A stretch of DNA of 64,000 bases from an uncultured SAR86 cluster bacterium. GTDB taxonomy: Bacteria > Pseudomonadota > Gammaproteobacteria > Magnimaribacterales > AG-339-G14. The number at the start of each line of letters is the position of its first letter. Within the stretch, counting starts at the first letter, position 1. Below are positions 47,495 through 55,883 of this stretch, piece after piece. The notes beneath the pieces were generated by a model. The model was not told the origin of the DNA and did no database searches. It saw only the letters and a list, made by a program, of their open reading frames with translations. Both the position numbers and the translations under genes were made by a program. The DNA lies in the NCBI GenBank assembly GCA_902570035.1, contig CACFWO010000004.1, positions 62,001 through 126,000 of the forward strand. Reading direction: 5' to 3'.

Positions 47495-48109
47495 ATGAAA
47501 TATTTATTTAGCATACTTTTTATTATTCTTATTTCTTGTTCAAGTTCGACATCTGATGAGCCTAACGTGTCTCGTGATTCTGATGAGTGGCAAATTTGGG
47601 CTTACAGTAAGGCTGCACCTGATTTTATTGGGGAATTTGCAACAATTGTTGGAGGAGACGGTAAAGTGATTCGAGAAGGATCTAATGGATGGACCTGCAC
47701 CGCCACATTAGAAATGCCTGAAGGCGGATTTGAAACTCCTCAGCATGGAAATACCCTTTGTGCCGATGAAGAAGGTTTTAAATGGGCTGAAGCTTACATG
47801 ACTGGCGGCAAACCTAACATGAAAAGAGATGCTTATATTTGGATGCTTAATGGTGATATGGGAGAAGATAATATGAATTCAAGCTTCTATGGAGGTGATC
47901 ACGATAAAGCAAAAATGATGGGGCACTTTATCGAGTCAGGGCCTCACTTAATGTTGATGCCGAAAGATACAAAAACTATAGAAAATTTCCCTACAGATTT
48001 CACGACAGGAGCTCCGTACCAGATGTTTAAAGGAACTCCTTATGCTCACTTAATGATTCCTGTAGAAGGTTACTATGAGTTTCAACCTGATTCTAATCCG
48101 CTAAACTAA
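47495..48109 (+). CDS. Lipoprotein of unknown function, copy 2 (tandem paralogue)
   Basis: A 204-residue paralogue of the preceding gene with signal MKYLFSILFIILISC and the same order of motifs: EWQIWAYSKAAPDFIG, ATIVGGDGKVIREGSNGWTC, DAYIWMLNGDMGEDN, HFIESGPHLMLMPKD and YAHLMIPVEGYYEFQP. The two-cysteine pattern (GWTC ... CADEE or PTCSDTE) suggests a disulfide in both. It has its own GGAG ribosome-binding site and is followed by a terminator, so the two genes form an operon. Roughly half the residues are shared, so the duplication is not recent. Confidence 0.75.
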   Translation: MKYLFSILFIILISCSSSTSDEPNVSRDSDEWQIWAYSKAAPDFIGEFATIVGGDGKVIREGSNGWTCTATLEMPEGGFETPQHGNTLCADEEGFKWAEAYMTGGKPNMKRDAYIWMLNGDMGEDNMNSSFYGGDHDKAKMMGHFIESGPHLMLMPKDTKTIENFPTDFTTGAPYQMFKGTPYAHLMIPVEGYYEFQPDSNPLN

Positions 48110-48120
48110 ATAAAAGTTTT

Positions 48121-48153
48121 AAAGAAAGGAGATTTTTAAATCTCCTTTCTTTA
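48121..48153. terminator. Bidirectional terminator after the lipoprotein pair
   Basis: AAAGAAAGGAGATTT-TTAAATCTCCTTTCTTT is a long near-perfect inverted repeat with A- and T-rich flanks between two convergent genes, overlapping the stop of the HupE-like gene. Confidence 0.85.
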
Positions 48154-49107
48154 TGCAATAAATAAATTTAAAGTTCTTTCAATAAACCAATAACTGCTTA
48201 TGCCTCCTATCGCAAAAGCAGATATTATTTTGAATTCATTTCGTAGATTTACTTTTGAAAAAAGAAAAAACAAAGAAAAAATTATCGGCAGCAAACTCAG
48301 CTGGGCTAATTCAATGCCTACATTAAACAACAATAAAGTTTGAAATAAGCTTTGCCCTGAAAATCCAATTTCCATTAAAGCACCAGCAAATCCAAATCCG
48401 TGAATCAATCCAAAGCCAAAAGGTATATGCCATGGGATTTCTCTTAAATCTTTTTTATCTAAAATCTCATAGGCTAAATAAATTATTGTTAAAGCAATCA
48501 CCGCTTCGGTTGCAGTTTGAGGTAATCTAACTACGCCCAAAGAAGACAAAGCCAAAGTGATGCTATGAGCAACCGTAAAGGATGTAATTGTTTTTATTAA
48601 ATTAAACCAACCGCTAATTAGAAAAACTAAGCCAAATACAAATAAGATATGATCATACCCTCCTAACAGATGTTCAAATCCCATAAATAAATATGAAAAG
48701 TTAGAGTATTCAACTTCATTTGGTATGACTAAATCTGTATTTTCCGAAGTAATGTAGTCTTGAAAGACTTCATCGTTAATAAATCTAATTGTTACCATCA
48801 CATCAGTCATAAATGACATATTAGTGACATTTAAAGTGGATCCCTTAAGCATCTCTGAACAATTTAATTCAATAATTTCTAACAGATATTTCCCACTTCT
48901 TTTTGGAAATAAATCATCTTCAAATGAACAAAATTCAGGAAAATTTATCTTTGATTTAGAAGATTGATTTAAGGGAAATTTCCAGTTAACTAGATAGTCA
49001 GATTCGGAAATTTGAGTAATTTCAAGTTGCGCAGGTGTAAATTCATGCGAATTAACCTCAAAGCTCGCAAAAACCAATAAAAAAAAATAAAGAGCTAATT
49101 TACTCAA
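48151..49107 (-). CDS. HupE/UreJ_2 family membrane protein
   Basis: A 318-residue protein with an N-terminal signal and a periplasmic domain of about 130 residues (HEFTPAQLEITQI...), then seven membrane helices. FMGFEHLLGGYDHILFVFGLVFL and FTVAHSITLALSSLG plus GFGLIHGFGFAG are signatures of the HupE/UreJ_2 family; the His-rich helices bind metal, and relatives act in nickel or cobalt transport. It overlaps the parvulin-type PPIase gene by 8 bp, a pairing common in marine proteobacteria. Confidence 0.82.
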   Translation of the reverse strand: MSKLALYFFLLVFASFEVNSHEFTPAQLEITQISESDYLVNWKFPLNQSSKSKINFPEFCSFEDDLFPKRSGKYLLEIIELNCSEMLKGSTLNVTNMSFMTDVMVTIRFINDEVFQDYITSENTDLVIPNEVEYSNFSYLFMGFEHLLGGYDHILFVFGLVFLISGWFNLIKTITSFTVAHSITLALSSLGVVRLPQTATEAVIALTIIYLAYEILDKKDLREIPWHIPFGFGLIHGFGFAGALMEIGFSGQSLFQTLLLFNVGIELAQLSLLPIIFSLFFLFSKVNLRNEFKIISAFAIGGISSYWFIERTLNLFIA

Positions 49108-49885
49108 AACTATATTTTTTGCTTAACGATACGTCGTAAGATTTTATTAAATCCTCTGTATACTTTTTTAAAACTTCATCCTTTTTTACTAATAAATAAG
49201 TATCTAAAAGTTTATCCTTGATGAAACTAAACTCAGGTAAATACGAATTTTCAATGTTTGATACATTTACTATGTGCCACCCATAAATAGATTCAATTAT
49301 TTGATCTTTTTTTAGAGTTGTTAATTCATCCAATGAAGCAGCGAATTTATCACCAAAATCTCTCTGTAATTGTCTTATTGTTTTATCTGAAAAATTTCTT
49401 CCTAATAAAAACGGATCACTCTTAATATTCTTATCTACCAGATATTGTTTTACTTCTTCTAATGAGCGAGATTCTTTTGAGAAAAAGACATGATTAAAGC
49501 TTAATCTTTTAGGAATCCTAAACTCACCTTTATTCTCATCAAAATATTTTTTTAACTCGTTATCATTCGGAATTTTCACACCTTCTTCTTGTTTCAAAAA
49601 ACCTAATTTTTGAACTAGTCTTCTTTTGACAATAATATCTCCTCTATCTAAATTAAGTTTCAAAGCTTCTCGATATAAAACTTCGTTTTGTATGAAGTTT
49701 TCTATGATGGTCTTTAGTTCTTCTTTACTTGGGGGTCTTTGCATTTGATCGTTCCAAGTAGCTATCAGAAAATCAATGTCGTTATCGCTAACGTAAATTA
49801 TATTTTCATCATCACTATTTAAAAGCCAATCCAATAAGTAAAGAGAAATTGCAATTGATAAAAAAATAAATATTTTTTTTGACAT
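49100..49885 (-). CDS. Parvulin-type peptidyl-prolyl isomerase, membrane-anchored
   Basis: A 261-residue periplasmic protein. MSKKIFIFLSIAISLYLLDWLL is an N-terminal anchor or signal. RPPSKEELKTIIENFIQNEVLYREALKLNL is the SurA/PpiD-like chaperone helix part, and FRIPKRLSFNHVFFSKESRSLEEVKQYL to YGWHIVNVSNIENSY is the PpiC-type rotamase domain, in which the conserved GW-H-I motif is visible. It probably helps fold the HupE-like protein or other envelope proteins. Coupled to the HupE gene. Confidence 0.78.
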   Translation of the reverse strand: MSKKIFIFLSIAISLYLLDWLLNSDDENIIYVSDNDIDFLIATWNDQMQRPPSKEELKTIIENFIQNEVLYREALKLNLDRGDIIVKRRLVQKLGFLKQEEGVKIPNDNELKKYFDENKGEFRIPKRLSFNHVFFSKESRSLEEVKQYLVDKNIKSDPFLLGRNFSDKTIRQLQRDFGDKFAASLDELTTLKKDQIIESIYGWHIVNVSNIENSYLPEFSFIKDKLLDTYLLVKKDEVLKKYTEDLIKSYDVSLSKKYSFE

Positions 49886-49926
49886 ATTTTTTAACGTTCT
49901 ATTTTTTTATTTTTGAAACAGGTAGA

Positions 49927-50934
49927 TCATAAATTATTTTTAATAACTACCTTTCCAACTAATTTTCTTTTAGATAAATACTTCAAAGCTTCTTTAGCAT
50001 CAGTTAAATTAAATTCTTTACATATGTGGGGTTTTAAATTTCCTGTCTCTGCAAGTTCATAGATAATTTTTTTTGTTTCTGCTCCTTTTTCAGGGTCTCT
50101 AATACCATATTCACCAGCTCTGACGCCTATAACCGAAAATCCTTTTATCAAGGCAATATTTACTGGCAAGGTGGGTAATCTTCCGCTAGTAAAACCAACA
50201 ATCAATAATCTTCCATTCCAATTTATACATCGAATAGATTCATCAAAAACATCTCCACCGACAGGATCGTAAATTAAATCAGCTCCCTTCCCATTGGTTA
50301 AATCTTTAACCTCCTCTCTAAAAGCAGTAATGCCATCCTTAAGGGTATTCACAACATGATCTGCTCCCCAAGATTTAACAATTTCAAGTTTCTTACCAGA
50401 AGTTCCTGTTGCAATTACCCTATTTCCAAACATTTTTGCAAGTTGAACCGCTGCCATGCCTACTCCACCCGATGAACCATGAATAAGAACAGTATCATCA
50501 GGTTTCATCTCCCCTCTCCAAATTAATGAAACGTATGCAGTGGTATAAGCTGTAGCGAATGCAGCTGCTTCTGCCATGTTTAAAGCATTAGGTTTTTTTG
50601 ATATTTTAGATGCAGGCAAAACAATGAAATTTGCCATTGCACCATGACCCCATCCGCCAAACATTACCTCATCATCAATTTTTAAATCTTTTACATCCGG
50701 ACCAATAGATTCTATGATTCCAGAACCTTCCATGCCCAAGAAAAAAGGTAATTCTGGTTTTCTTTGATATTTACCTTGAGACATCAACCAATCTGGAAAA
50801 TTTAATGAAGCGTGTGAGATTTTTATTTTTACCAAATCTTTTTCTATTTTTGGTAATTCTAAATTTCCTAAATTGATCCCGGACATATCCTCGGATAAAT
50901 AATGGCAAAGAAGACCTTGGGCTTGAAAAGACAT
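49927..50934 (-). CDS. NADPH:quinone oxidoreductase-like MDR
   Basis: A 335-residue zinc-free medium-chain reductase. ASLNFPDWLMSQGKYQRKPELPFFLGMEGSGIIESIG is the GroES-like start, VLIHGSSGGVGMAAVQLAKMFGNRVIATGTSGKK the NADPH-binding site, and DLIYDPVGGDVFDESIRCINWNGRLLIVGFTSG the following conserved part. Enzymes of this group reduce enones or quinones. It ends the run of genes headed by the P450 gene, 2 bp after a small membrane protein gene, so an enone-reducing role in the same pathway is possible. Confidence 0.8.
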   Translation of the reverse strand: MSFQAQGLLCHYLSEDMSGINLGNLELPKIEKDLVKIKISHASLNFPDWLMSQGKYQRKPELPFFLGMEGSGIIESIGPDVKDLKIDDEVMFGGWGHGAMANFIVLPASKISKKPNALNMAEAAAFATAYTTAYVSLIWRGEMKPDDTVLIHGSSGGVGMAAVQLAKMFGNRVIATGTSGKKLEIVKSWGADHVVNTLKDGITAFREEVKDLTNGKGADLIYDPVGGDVFDESIRCINWNGRLLIVGFTSGRLPTLPVNIALIKGFSVIGVRAGEYGIRDPEKGAETKKIIYELAETGNLKPHICKEFNLTDAKEALKYLSKRKLVGKVVIKNNL

Positions 50935-50936
50935 TT

Positions 50937-51335
50937 TTAAAATCTACCTATTATTTGTCTGCTTCTTTTTAAATCTGCCAATCTCAAAACAACTGCTGTT
51001 CCGATTGTTACTATGAAACAGAAGATTTGAGCAATCGTAATTCCCATAAAGAAAATAGCTACAAATTGGGTAATAACAAACGAAGTTATCACAATATAAA
51101 TAGGCCACAATGTTGAAGTTGGATTTTTTCCTGCAAAATATCTATAAATAAAATAACAAATGGTCAGATAAAGAGAAGGAATAATGGTTCTCAATCTCCA
51201 TTCATACATTGTCTCTTCAGTAAAACCCGCTCCAGGAAAAACACTTATTAAATTAGGATCAATGATAAAGAAGAGAGAAAGTGTTGCAAAAAACACAAAT
51301 AAGATAATCAAAATAACTTTAATAGATAAGTCCAT
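50937..51335 (-). CDS. Four-helix membrane protein, uncharacterised
   Basis: A 132-residue integral membrane protein with four hydrophobic segments (about 5-27, 50-66, 79-98 and 102-120). A conserved-looking periplasmic stretch GAGFTEETMYEWRLRT lies between helices 1 and 2. I do not recognise the family with confidence; its form resembles DUF4345-like small membrane proteins. It has a GAGG-type ribosome-binding site and is next to the MDR gene. Confidence 0.6.
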   Translation of the reverse strand: MDLSIKVILIILFVFFATLSLFFIIDPNLISVFPGAGFTEETMYEWRLRTIIPSLYLTICYFIYRYFAGKNPTSTLWPIYIVITSFVITQFVAIFFMGITIAQIFCFIVTIGTAVVLRLADLKRSRQIIGRF

Positions 51336-51381
51336 TTCTCCCTCTGAATGTTAAAATTATAACAATTTACTTATAAAAATT

Positions 51382-51555
51382 ATGAATCCTTTTACTATTG
51401 CAAAAGACATAAAAAATATTGAAAAGATCCTAAAACCTGCCTTAGAAAAATATATTCAAGGCGCGGGTTTTGCAAAAAGCGCAGAAATTGATGAAATTCT
51501 TAAAAAGGTTGATGATCTGGAAAAGAGAATAAAAAATCTAGAAGAAAAACTATAA
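51382..51555 (+). CDS. Small coiled-coil protein (57 residues), possibly UbiK-like
   Basis: Not in the ORF track. MNPFTIAKDIKNIEKILKPALEKYIQGAGFAKSAEIDEIL is followed by KKVDDLEKRIKNLEEKL, a clear heptad coiled coil. It resembles the C-terminal half of the UbiK (BMFP) family of ubiquinone-biosynthesis accessory factors, but it is shorter, so that label is tentative. It stands alone on the plus strand between two minus-strand genes; the stop overlaps the end of the 5-alpha-reductase-like gene by 6 bp. Start with weak ribosome-binding site. Confidence 0.55.
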   Translation: MNPFTIAKDIKNIEKILKPALEKYIQGAGFAKSAEIDEILKKVDDLEKRIKNLEEKL

Positions 51556-52296
51556 CAGTCCAGGAATTACAGCTTTTCTATCTTTAGGATAATCTTCAAA
51601 GTTTTCTTTATACCAATTGTGGTTCGCGACAGCTCTAGGCAATAAATTGGCTACTGTCCAAAAGAAGAATACAAACCCGGCTGTACTGAATGTCATTATT
51701 GCCCAACCTAACCATTCTATAAACTCACCTAAATAGTTCGGGCATGATACATATTTATACAAAAATCCTTTAGGCACTTGATATCCTTCTTTTTTCTTTC
51801 TCAAAGAAAATAAAATTTCATCTGATTTGATGTTTATAAACATTCCTATAAAAAATAAGCTCAGACCTAAGAAAAATGGTATTGAGAAAAAGTGACTAGA
51901 TGTATAGTCTGATATATCAAATAACCAAGTTCCTTGGATATATACATTTACAAAATTAAATAGAAATGCTGACAAAGCTATAGTTACTGGCATGCTCTTA
52001 TTTTTTATTTTTGCTCTAATTGGCCATATAAAACTTCGATTAAAATAATGAATCATAAATAGGACAGCAGCAAAAATTGAAAAATTTGAACTGTTTGAAA
52101 AATTTAAAATCAAAAATATTAACATCAAGTAGAAAGCTGGAGATTCCATGAGAATCCAACCCCATCTAGAACTTATTTCAAACCCCCATCCTTTTTCTTG
52201 ATGTCTTCCGTAAGGAGCAGTTTGAAAAAATAAATAAATGAATACAGATAGACCAACCAAACTCCAAACCAGCATTACTAATTGGTGAGTAGTCAT
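51550..52296 (-). CDS. Steroid 5-alpha-reductase-like membrane enzyme (SRD5A1 type)
   Basis: A 248-residue membrane protein with about six helices that matches animal steroid 5-alpha-reductase over its length: APYGRH at the start, MESPAFYL, FMIHYFNRSFIWPI, FFIGMFINIKSDEIL, PKGFLYKYVSCPNYLGEFIEWLGWAI, and the end FEDYPKDRKAVIPGLL, including the NADPH-site Asn/Tyr/Glu. Such enzymes reduce the 4-ene of 3-oxo-steroids or related enones. It overlaps the DUF1295 gene by 4 bp, directly behind a P450 gene. A role in sterol or polyprenoid reduction is likely; the true substrate is unproven. Confidence 0.8.
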   Translation of the reverse strand: MTTHQLVMLVWSLVGLSVFIYLFFQTAPYGRHQEKGWGFEISSRWGWILMESPAFYLMLIFLILNFSNSSNFSIFAAVLFMIHYFNRSFIWPIRAKIKNKSMPVTIALSAFLFNFVNVYIQGTWLFDISDYTSSHFFSIPFFLGLSLFFIGMFINIKSDEILFSLRKKKEGYQVPKGFLYKYVSCPNYLGEFIEWLGWAIMTFSTAGFVFFFWTVANLLPRAVANHNWYKENFEDYPKDRKAVIPGLL

Positions 52297-53162
52297 TTCT
52301 TGCTTGGTAGAAGCATCAAAGAGGAAGTTTTTTCCATATAGTCTGCATAATCGGGTCTATTTTCTAGACTTCTGTTATCCATCATTGGAATAGATGCAAA
52401 TAAAAACATCATTAACATAGCTATAGGACAAATTAAAAGAAAAATAGAGCCATTTGATCCGATTAATCCAAATCCACATAATCCAAACCAAAAACCCACT
52501 TCACCCAGATAATTTGGATGACGAGAATATTTCCATAAACCTTCATTCATAGTTTTGCCCTTATTCTCAATGTTTGCTTTAAAAATATGCATCTGTTCAT
52601 CGGATATCTGTTCAAGTAACACCATAGAAAGAGCAAATATACACATCAAATAGTCTAATGAACTTACGCTTGAAGAATTTTCAATAAAGTAAAAATACAA
52701 AGGAAATAGACACAAATTTACAATTAAAGTAGGAAAAAGGTGAATACCAAAAAGATTAATAAACCATTTAAAAGATCCAAAAGTTTCGTATAGATTGACA
52801 TATCTAAAGTCCTCCTTTGATAAACCCGGCCAAGTACGTAACCAATTATGTGTTAATCTAAAAGCCCAATAACAAACTGGGATACCTACTAAAAATATGC
52901 GTTCCAAATTTAACCCATTTTGATCGGATAAAGCGATGAAAAAATAAATAGGCACTGGTGCTATCGACCAATAAGGATCATACAAACTAGAATTTGAATA
53001 GAAAGTACTAATTAAAAAAATTACTAAAGTGCTAACAACATGCGCAATAACAATATCTGCCCACAGATGAAATCCAAAAGGATCGGTAGCACTCAAACTA
53101 ACTGCTGCAGCTGAAAGACTAAGCGAATAGCAAAATATACATAAAATATGATGTGATTTCAT
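52293..53162 (-). CDS. DUF1295 family membrane protein
   Basis: A 289-residue, about eight-helix membrane protein of the DUF1295 family, distantly related to steroid 5-alpha-reductase and isoprenylcysteine methyltransferase. NGLNLERIFLVGIPVCYWAFRLTHNWLRTWPGLSKEDFRY is the family N-terminal core, and GLWKYSRHPNYLGEVGFWFGL is the conserved HPNYLGE motif of the cofactor site. PDYADYMEKTSSLMLLPSKK is the typical end. It lies 9 bp after the P450 gene and overlaps the 5-alpha-reductase-like gene, so the two related membrane enzymes and the P450 are probably one unit. Confidence 0.82.
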   Translation of the reverse strand: MKSHHILCIFCYSLSLSAAAVSLSATDPFGFHLWADIVIAHVVSTLVIFLISTFYSNSSLYDPYWSIAPVPIYFFIALSDQNGLNLERIFLVGIPVCYWAFRLTHNWLRTWPGLSKEDFRYVNLYETFGSFKWFINLFGIHLFPTLIVNLCLFPLYFYFIENSSSVSSLDYLMCIFALSMVLLEQISDEQMHIFKANIENKGKTMNEGLWKYSRHPNYLGEVGFWFGLCGFGLIGSNGSIFLLICPIAMLMMFLFASIPMMDNRSLENRPDYADYMEKTSSLMLLPSKK

Positions 53163-53171
53163 AAATGTGAA

Positions 53172-54548
53172 CTATTTTTCTGGCTTAAATTTAACTGGTA
53201 CGTCTTGAATGGCGTTAACAAAATTATTTGGAGTTAAAATCATTTCACCGTCCTGCTCCATTTCAGGAAACCTTGCGAATATTTTTTCATAGACAACCTC
53301 TAACTGCATGTTAGCTGTGTGCTTTCCTAAACATAAATGTCGTCCGTAACCAAAAGCAAGATGTTTTTTTGCATTTTCTCTAGTTACATCGAATTTATTA
53401 GGGTTGGTGAAAATTTCTGGATCTCTGTTTGCCGCACCGTACCATAATGATACCTTTTCATTTGGTCCAATATCTTGAACTCCAATCTTTGTATCGCATT
53501 TTGTCGTTCTTCTCATAAACCTAACAGGAGAAACCATTCTGATTGATTCATGAACCATATTTGGTAAAAGACTTTTATCATTCAAAACTAGGTTTTTTTG
53601 ATCGGGATGCTCAGATAGTAAATTCATCGTTCCGCTAATAGAATTTCTAGTAGTATCATTTCCTGCGAAAATAATTAATAACCAAGAACCATCTAAATAC
53701 TCATTTGGCAGTTTTTCTCCTTCAATTTCGATGTTTGCAATAACAGATAAAAGATCATCTTTAGGATCCTTTCTTCTAGATTCGAGAATAGATCTTCCAT
53801 AATCAAACATCTCTGCGACCATATTAGTAAACATTTCTACTAAAGCTGGATCAGGAGCAGCTTGAGTGTGCTCTTCAGAAAATTCAATATCACCTTTTTC
53901 TGCTGCTTGGGTAGCTGCAATGAGTTGAGCCATTTCAAGAAATTTCATCCATTCGATGATTTTTGGTCTATCTTCTTCAGGTACTCCTAACATTTCACAC
54001 AATGTAAACATAGGAACTTCTGCAGAAACTGTGTCAACAAGATTACATCTTCCCAGAGGCGCAATTTGATCCAATAGCTGATCTACTTTTAGCTCTACTT
54101 TCTTTCTCAAATTAGATACGTACTTTGGATTAAAAAAAGCCATGTGTGGATTACGCATACTTAAGTGCAGCATGCCATCAAGGCTAAGCATATGATCCAT
54201 GGTTGATCTATACAAAGGTAAGTCATCTTGCTGCTCAAAACCATGAGTAAGTGCAGTACCGCCAGCTAGTTGAGATGAAAAAATTTCCTGATTTTTTGAT
54301 ACAAACTCAATATCTTTATATTTAGTCAAAACCCAAAATCCTGGTTCTGAGTCTTCAGTGCCCGTTTCATGATAATAAACAGGAGCATTATCTCTTAAAT
54401 CTGCAAAATGTTGATATGGCTCGTCACCTTTAGTAAAAAGCATGAGATCTGTTAAATCAAAATTTCTTTCAAATGGGAATTTTAGATTATATTTTGGAGA
54501 ATTAATCTTTACGAAGGGTTGCTTATCGCTGTTTAACTCTAGAGCCAT
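53172..54548 (-). CDS. Cytochrome P450 (bacterial, CYP125/CYP142-like)
   Basis: A soluble 458-residue P450. The oxygen-binding I-helix is LLIIFAGNDTTRNSISG, the K-helix ESIRM, and the heme loop FGYGRHLCLGKHTAN with the Cys ligand near 412. QLAGGTALTHGFEQQDDLPL, the long N-terminal region and FMRRTTKCDTKIG fit the clade that includes the steroid-side-chain hydroxylases CYP125, CYP142 and CYP124 of actinobacteria, but this is a judgement by eye. Its start is 22 nt after the tRNA-Arg CCA. It needs a ferredoxin and reductase from elsewhere. It is the first gene of the steroid-like operon. Confidence 0.85.
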   Translation of the reverse strand: MALELNSDKQPFVKINSPKYNLKFPFERNFDLTDLMLFTKGDEPYQHFADLRDNAPVYYHETGTEDSEPGFWVLTKYKDIEFVSKNQEIFSSQLAGGTALTHGFEQQDDLPLYRSTMDHMLSLDGMLHLSMRNPHMAFFNPKYVSNLRKKVELKVDQLLDQIAPLGRCNLVDTVSAEVPMFTLCEMLGVPEEDRPKIIEWMKFLEMAQLIAATQAAEKGDIEFSEEHTQAAPDPALVEMFTNMVAEMFDYGRSILESRRKDPKDDLLSVIANIEIEGEKLPNEYLDGSWLLIIFAGNDTTRNSISGTMNLLSEHPDQKNLVLNDKSLLPNMVHESIRMVSPVRFMRRTTKCDTKIGVQDIGPNEKVSLWYGAANRDPEIFTNPNKFDVTRENAKKHLAFGYGRHLCLGKHTANMQLEVVYEKIFARFPEMEQDGEMILTPNNFVNAIQDVPVKFKPEK

Positions 54549-54570
54549 ATCTTATTTTACTACAAAAAAA

Positions 54571-54647
54571 TGGCACGCCCGGAAGGATTCGAACCTCCGA
54601 CACCCAAGTTCGTAGCCTGGTGCTCTATCCAACTGAGCTACGGGCGC
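54571..54647 (-). tRNA. tRNA-Arg(ACG)
   Basis: GCGCCCGTAGCTCAGTTGGATAGAGCACC with anticodon loop CTACGAA, giving ACG (read as ICG), then GGTTCGAATCC and an encoded CCA. csrA lies 31 bp upstream on the same strand, as in E. coli, where csrA, serV and argVYZQ are neighbours. A T7 run follows the CCA end, which could act as a weak stop. Confidence 0.95.
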
Positions 54648-54678
54648 CCGTTAGATAACTAGTATAGAGCAGAAATAG

Positions 54679-54843
54679 TTAAATAGTCTTTTCTAAAGAT
54701 ACTATCTCTTCTCTATGCACAGGTACTTGATTTGGTGCAGTGATTCCTAATCTAACTTGACTGCCCTTGATTTCAAGAACTGTAATAGTTACATTTTCTC
54801 CAATCAATAATTTTTGATCTTTTTTTCTGCTTAAAACTAACAT
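54679..54843 (-). CDS. csrA: Carbon storage regulator CsrA
   Basis: Missed by the ORF track at 54 residues. [47 protein letters not shown] is the full CsrA fold, with the RNA-binding L4 and R44 regions (LVLSRK and VHREEI) intact. CsrA represses or activates mRNAs by binding GGA loops. Its own start reads CTGGGGGGAGATG, where GGAG abuts the ATG: an atypically close ribosome-binding site that is also a CsrA-type GGA site, so autoregulation is likely. tRNA-Arg follows 31 bp downstream. Confidence 0.95.
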   Translation of the reverse strand: MLVLSRKKDQKLLIGENVTITVLEIKGSQVRLGITAPNQVPVHREEIVSLEKTI

Positions 54844-54928
54844 CTCCCCCCAGAAATATTAATAAAACTAATTTATTAGGAAAACTAATATATTTCAAGA
54901 TATTTATAATTCTATTAATTAGAGTTTT

Positions 54929-55783
54929 TTATAACTCCATACCAAGAGGCGGATCTGGCGGTAGATCGGGGTCTAAAGAATAGGTTAAAGTTCTTAAATT
55001 TTTAACTAGATCCTGATTGGATATATTTTCATCAAAATCTTGGAGTTTTAATGGATTACCAATCGTTACGGGAACATCAGTGCCCATTCTTCTTTTTACT
55101 TCTCTGAATAGAAGTGCAGATCTAAGCATTAATCCAAAACGACTGGCTAAGTGAAATAACTCAGAATTTTGACCTTGAAAATAAATAGGAACTATTGTTG
55201 CATCAGTTAGTTTAATAAGCCGAGAAGTAAAAACTTTCCATTCACAATCAAATGCAATTTTTTCGTTCATTTTCATCTTAGTCGACACACAACCACTTGG
55301 AAAAATAACAATTGAACCACCGCTAGAAAGAAATTCTCTAGAAAGTTTTCTTGTTTCTAAATTAGTCTTAACTGCTTCTTTTGTTAATGCAAAATCTACT
55401 GGCAAAAGATATCTCTTAGTTTCAGGCGCTCTGAGCAATAAGGAATGAGTGAGAACTTTAAAATCATCTCTTACAAGGCTCATTAACCAACAGATAACCA
55501 ATCCATCCAATACGCCAAAGGGATGGTTGGCAACAACTACCAGCGGACCTTCTTTAGGTATCTGTTTTAAAGCTTGTTCGGAAAAATTTACATTCAAATT
55601 CAACTTCTTAACGCTTCCTTCCCAAAAGTTTGTATATAACTCTGGAGATCTTTGATATTCGTTATAAAGTTTATAAAGCTCAGGTTGACCTGAAAGACTT
55701 TCAATTGTCCTAATGATTAACCTTTTTAGATAAGGATCATCCGGATCGGCGTAACTAAAATATTTTGAATCTATATATTCCAT
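54929..55783 (-). CDS. PlsC-type lysophospholipid acyltransferase family protein
   Basis: A 284-residue glycerolipid acyltransferase-like protein. NHPFGVLDG near 87 is the HxxxxD catalytic motif in its NHPFG form, and IVIFPSGCVSTKM with IVPIYFQGQNS are the later substrate-binding motifs. The NHPFG version occurs in OlsA/ornithine-lipid or hemolysin-like acyltransferases. It may acylate phospholipid or aminolipid precursors. Its ATG is 8 nt after the CCA of tRNA-Ser(GGA) with no ribosome-binding site. Confidence 0.78.
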   Translation of the reverse strand: MEYIDSKYFSYADPDDPYLKRLIIRTIESLSGQPELYKLYNEYQRSPELYTNFWEGSVKKLNLNVNFSEQALKQIPKEGPLVVVANHPFGVLDGLVICWLMSLVRDDFKVLTHSLLLRAPETKRYLLPVDFALTKEAVKTNLETRKLSREFLSSGGSIVIFPSGCVSTKMKMNEKIAFDCEWKVFTSRLIKLTDATIVPIYFQGQNSELFHLASRFGLMLRSALLFREVKRRMGTDVPVTIGNPLKLQDFDENISNQDLVKNLRTLTYSLDPDLPPDPPLGMEL

Positions 55784-55791
55784 TTTAATGA

Positions 55792-55881
55792 TGGCGGAGA
55801 GAAAGGGATTCGAACCCTTGAAGGAGTTTCCCCCTTACCCGCTTTCCAAGCGAGCGCATTCGACCACTCTGCCATCTCTCC
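55792..55881 (-). tRNA. tRNA-Ser(GGA)
   Basis: GGAGAGATGGCAGAGTGGTC opens a class II tRNA. The loop TTGGAAA gives anticodon GGA, there is a long variable arm (GTAAGGGGGAAACTCCTTC), T arm GGGTTCGAATCCC and encoded CCA. The acyltransferase gene starts 8 nt downstream; a gene remnant ends 2 nt upstream. Confidence 0.95.
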
Positions 55882-55883
55882 AT

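Noticed and set aside
54571-54647. Possible integration site at the tRNA-Arg 3' end for the P450 operon
   Set aside because: I found no integrase and no repeat of the tRNA 3' end in the following genes by eye.
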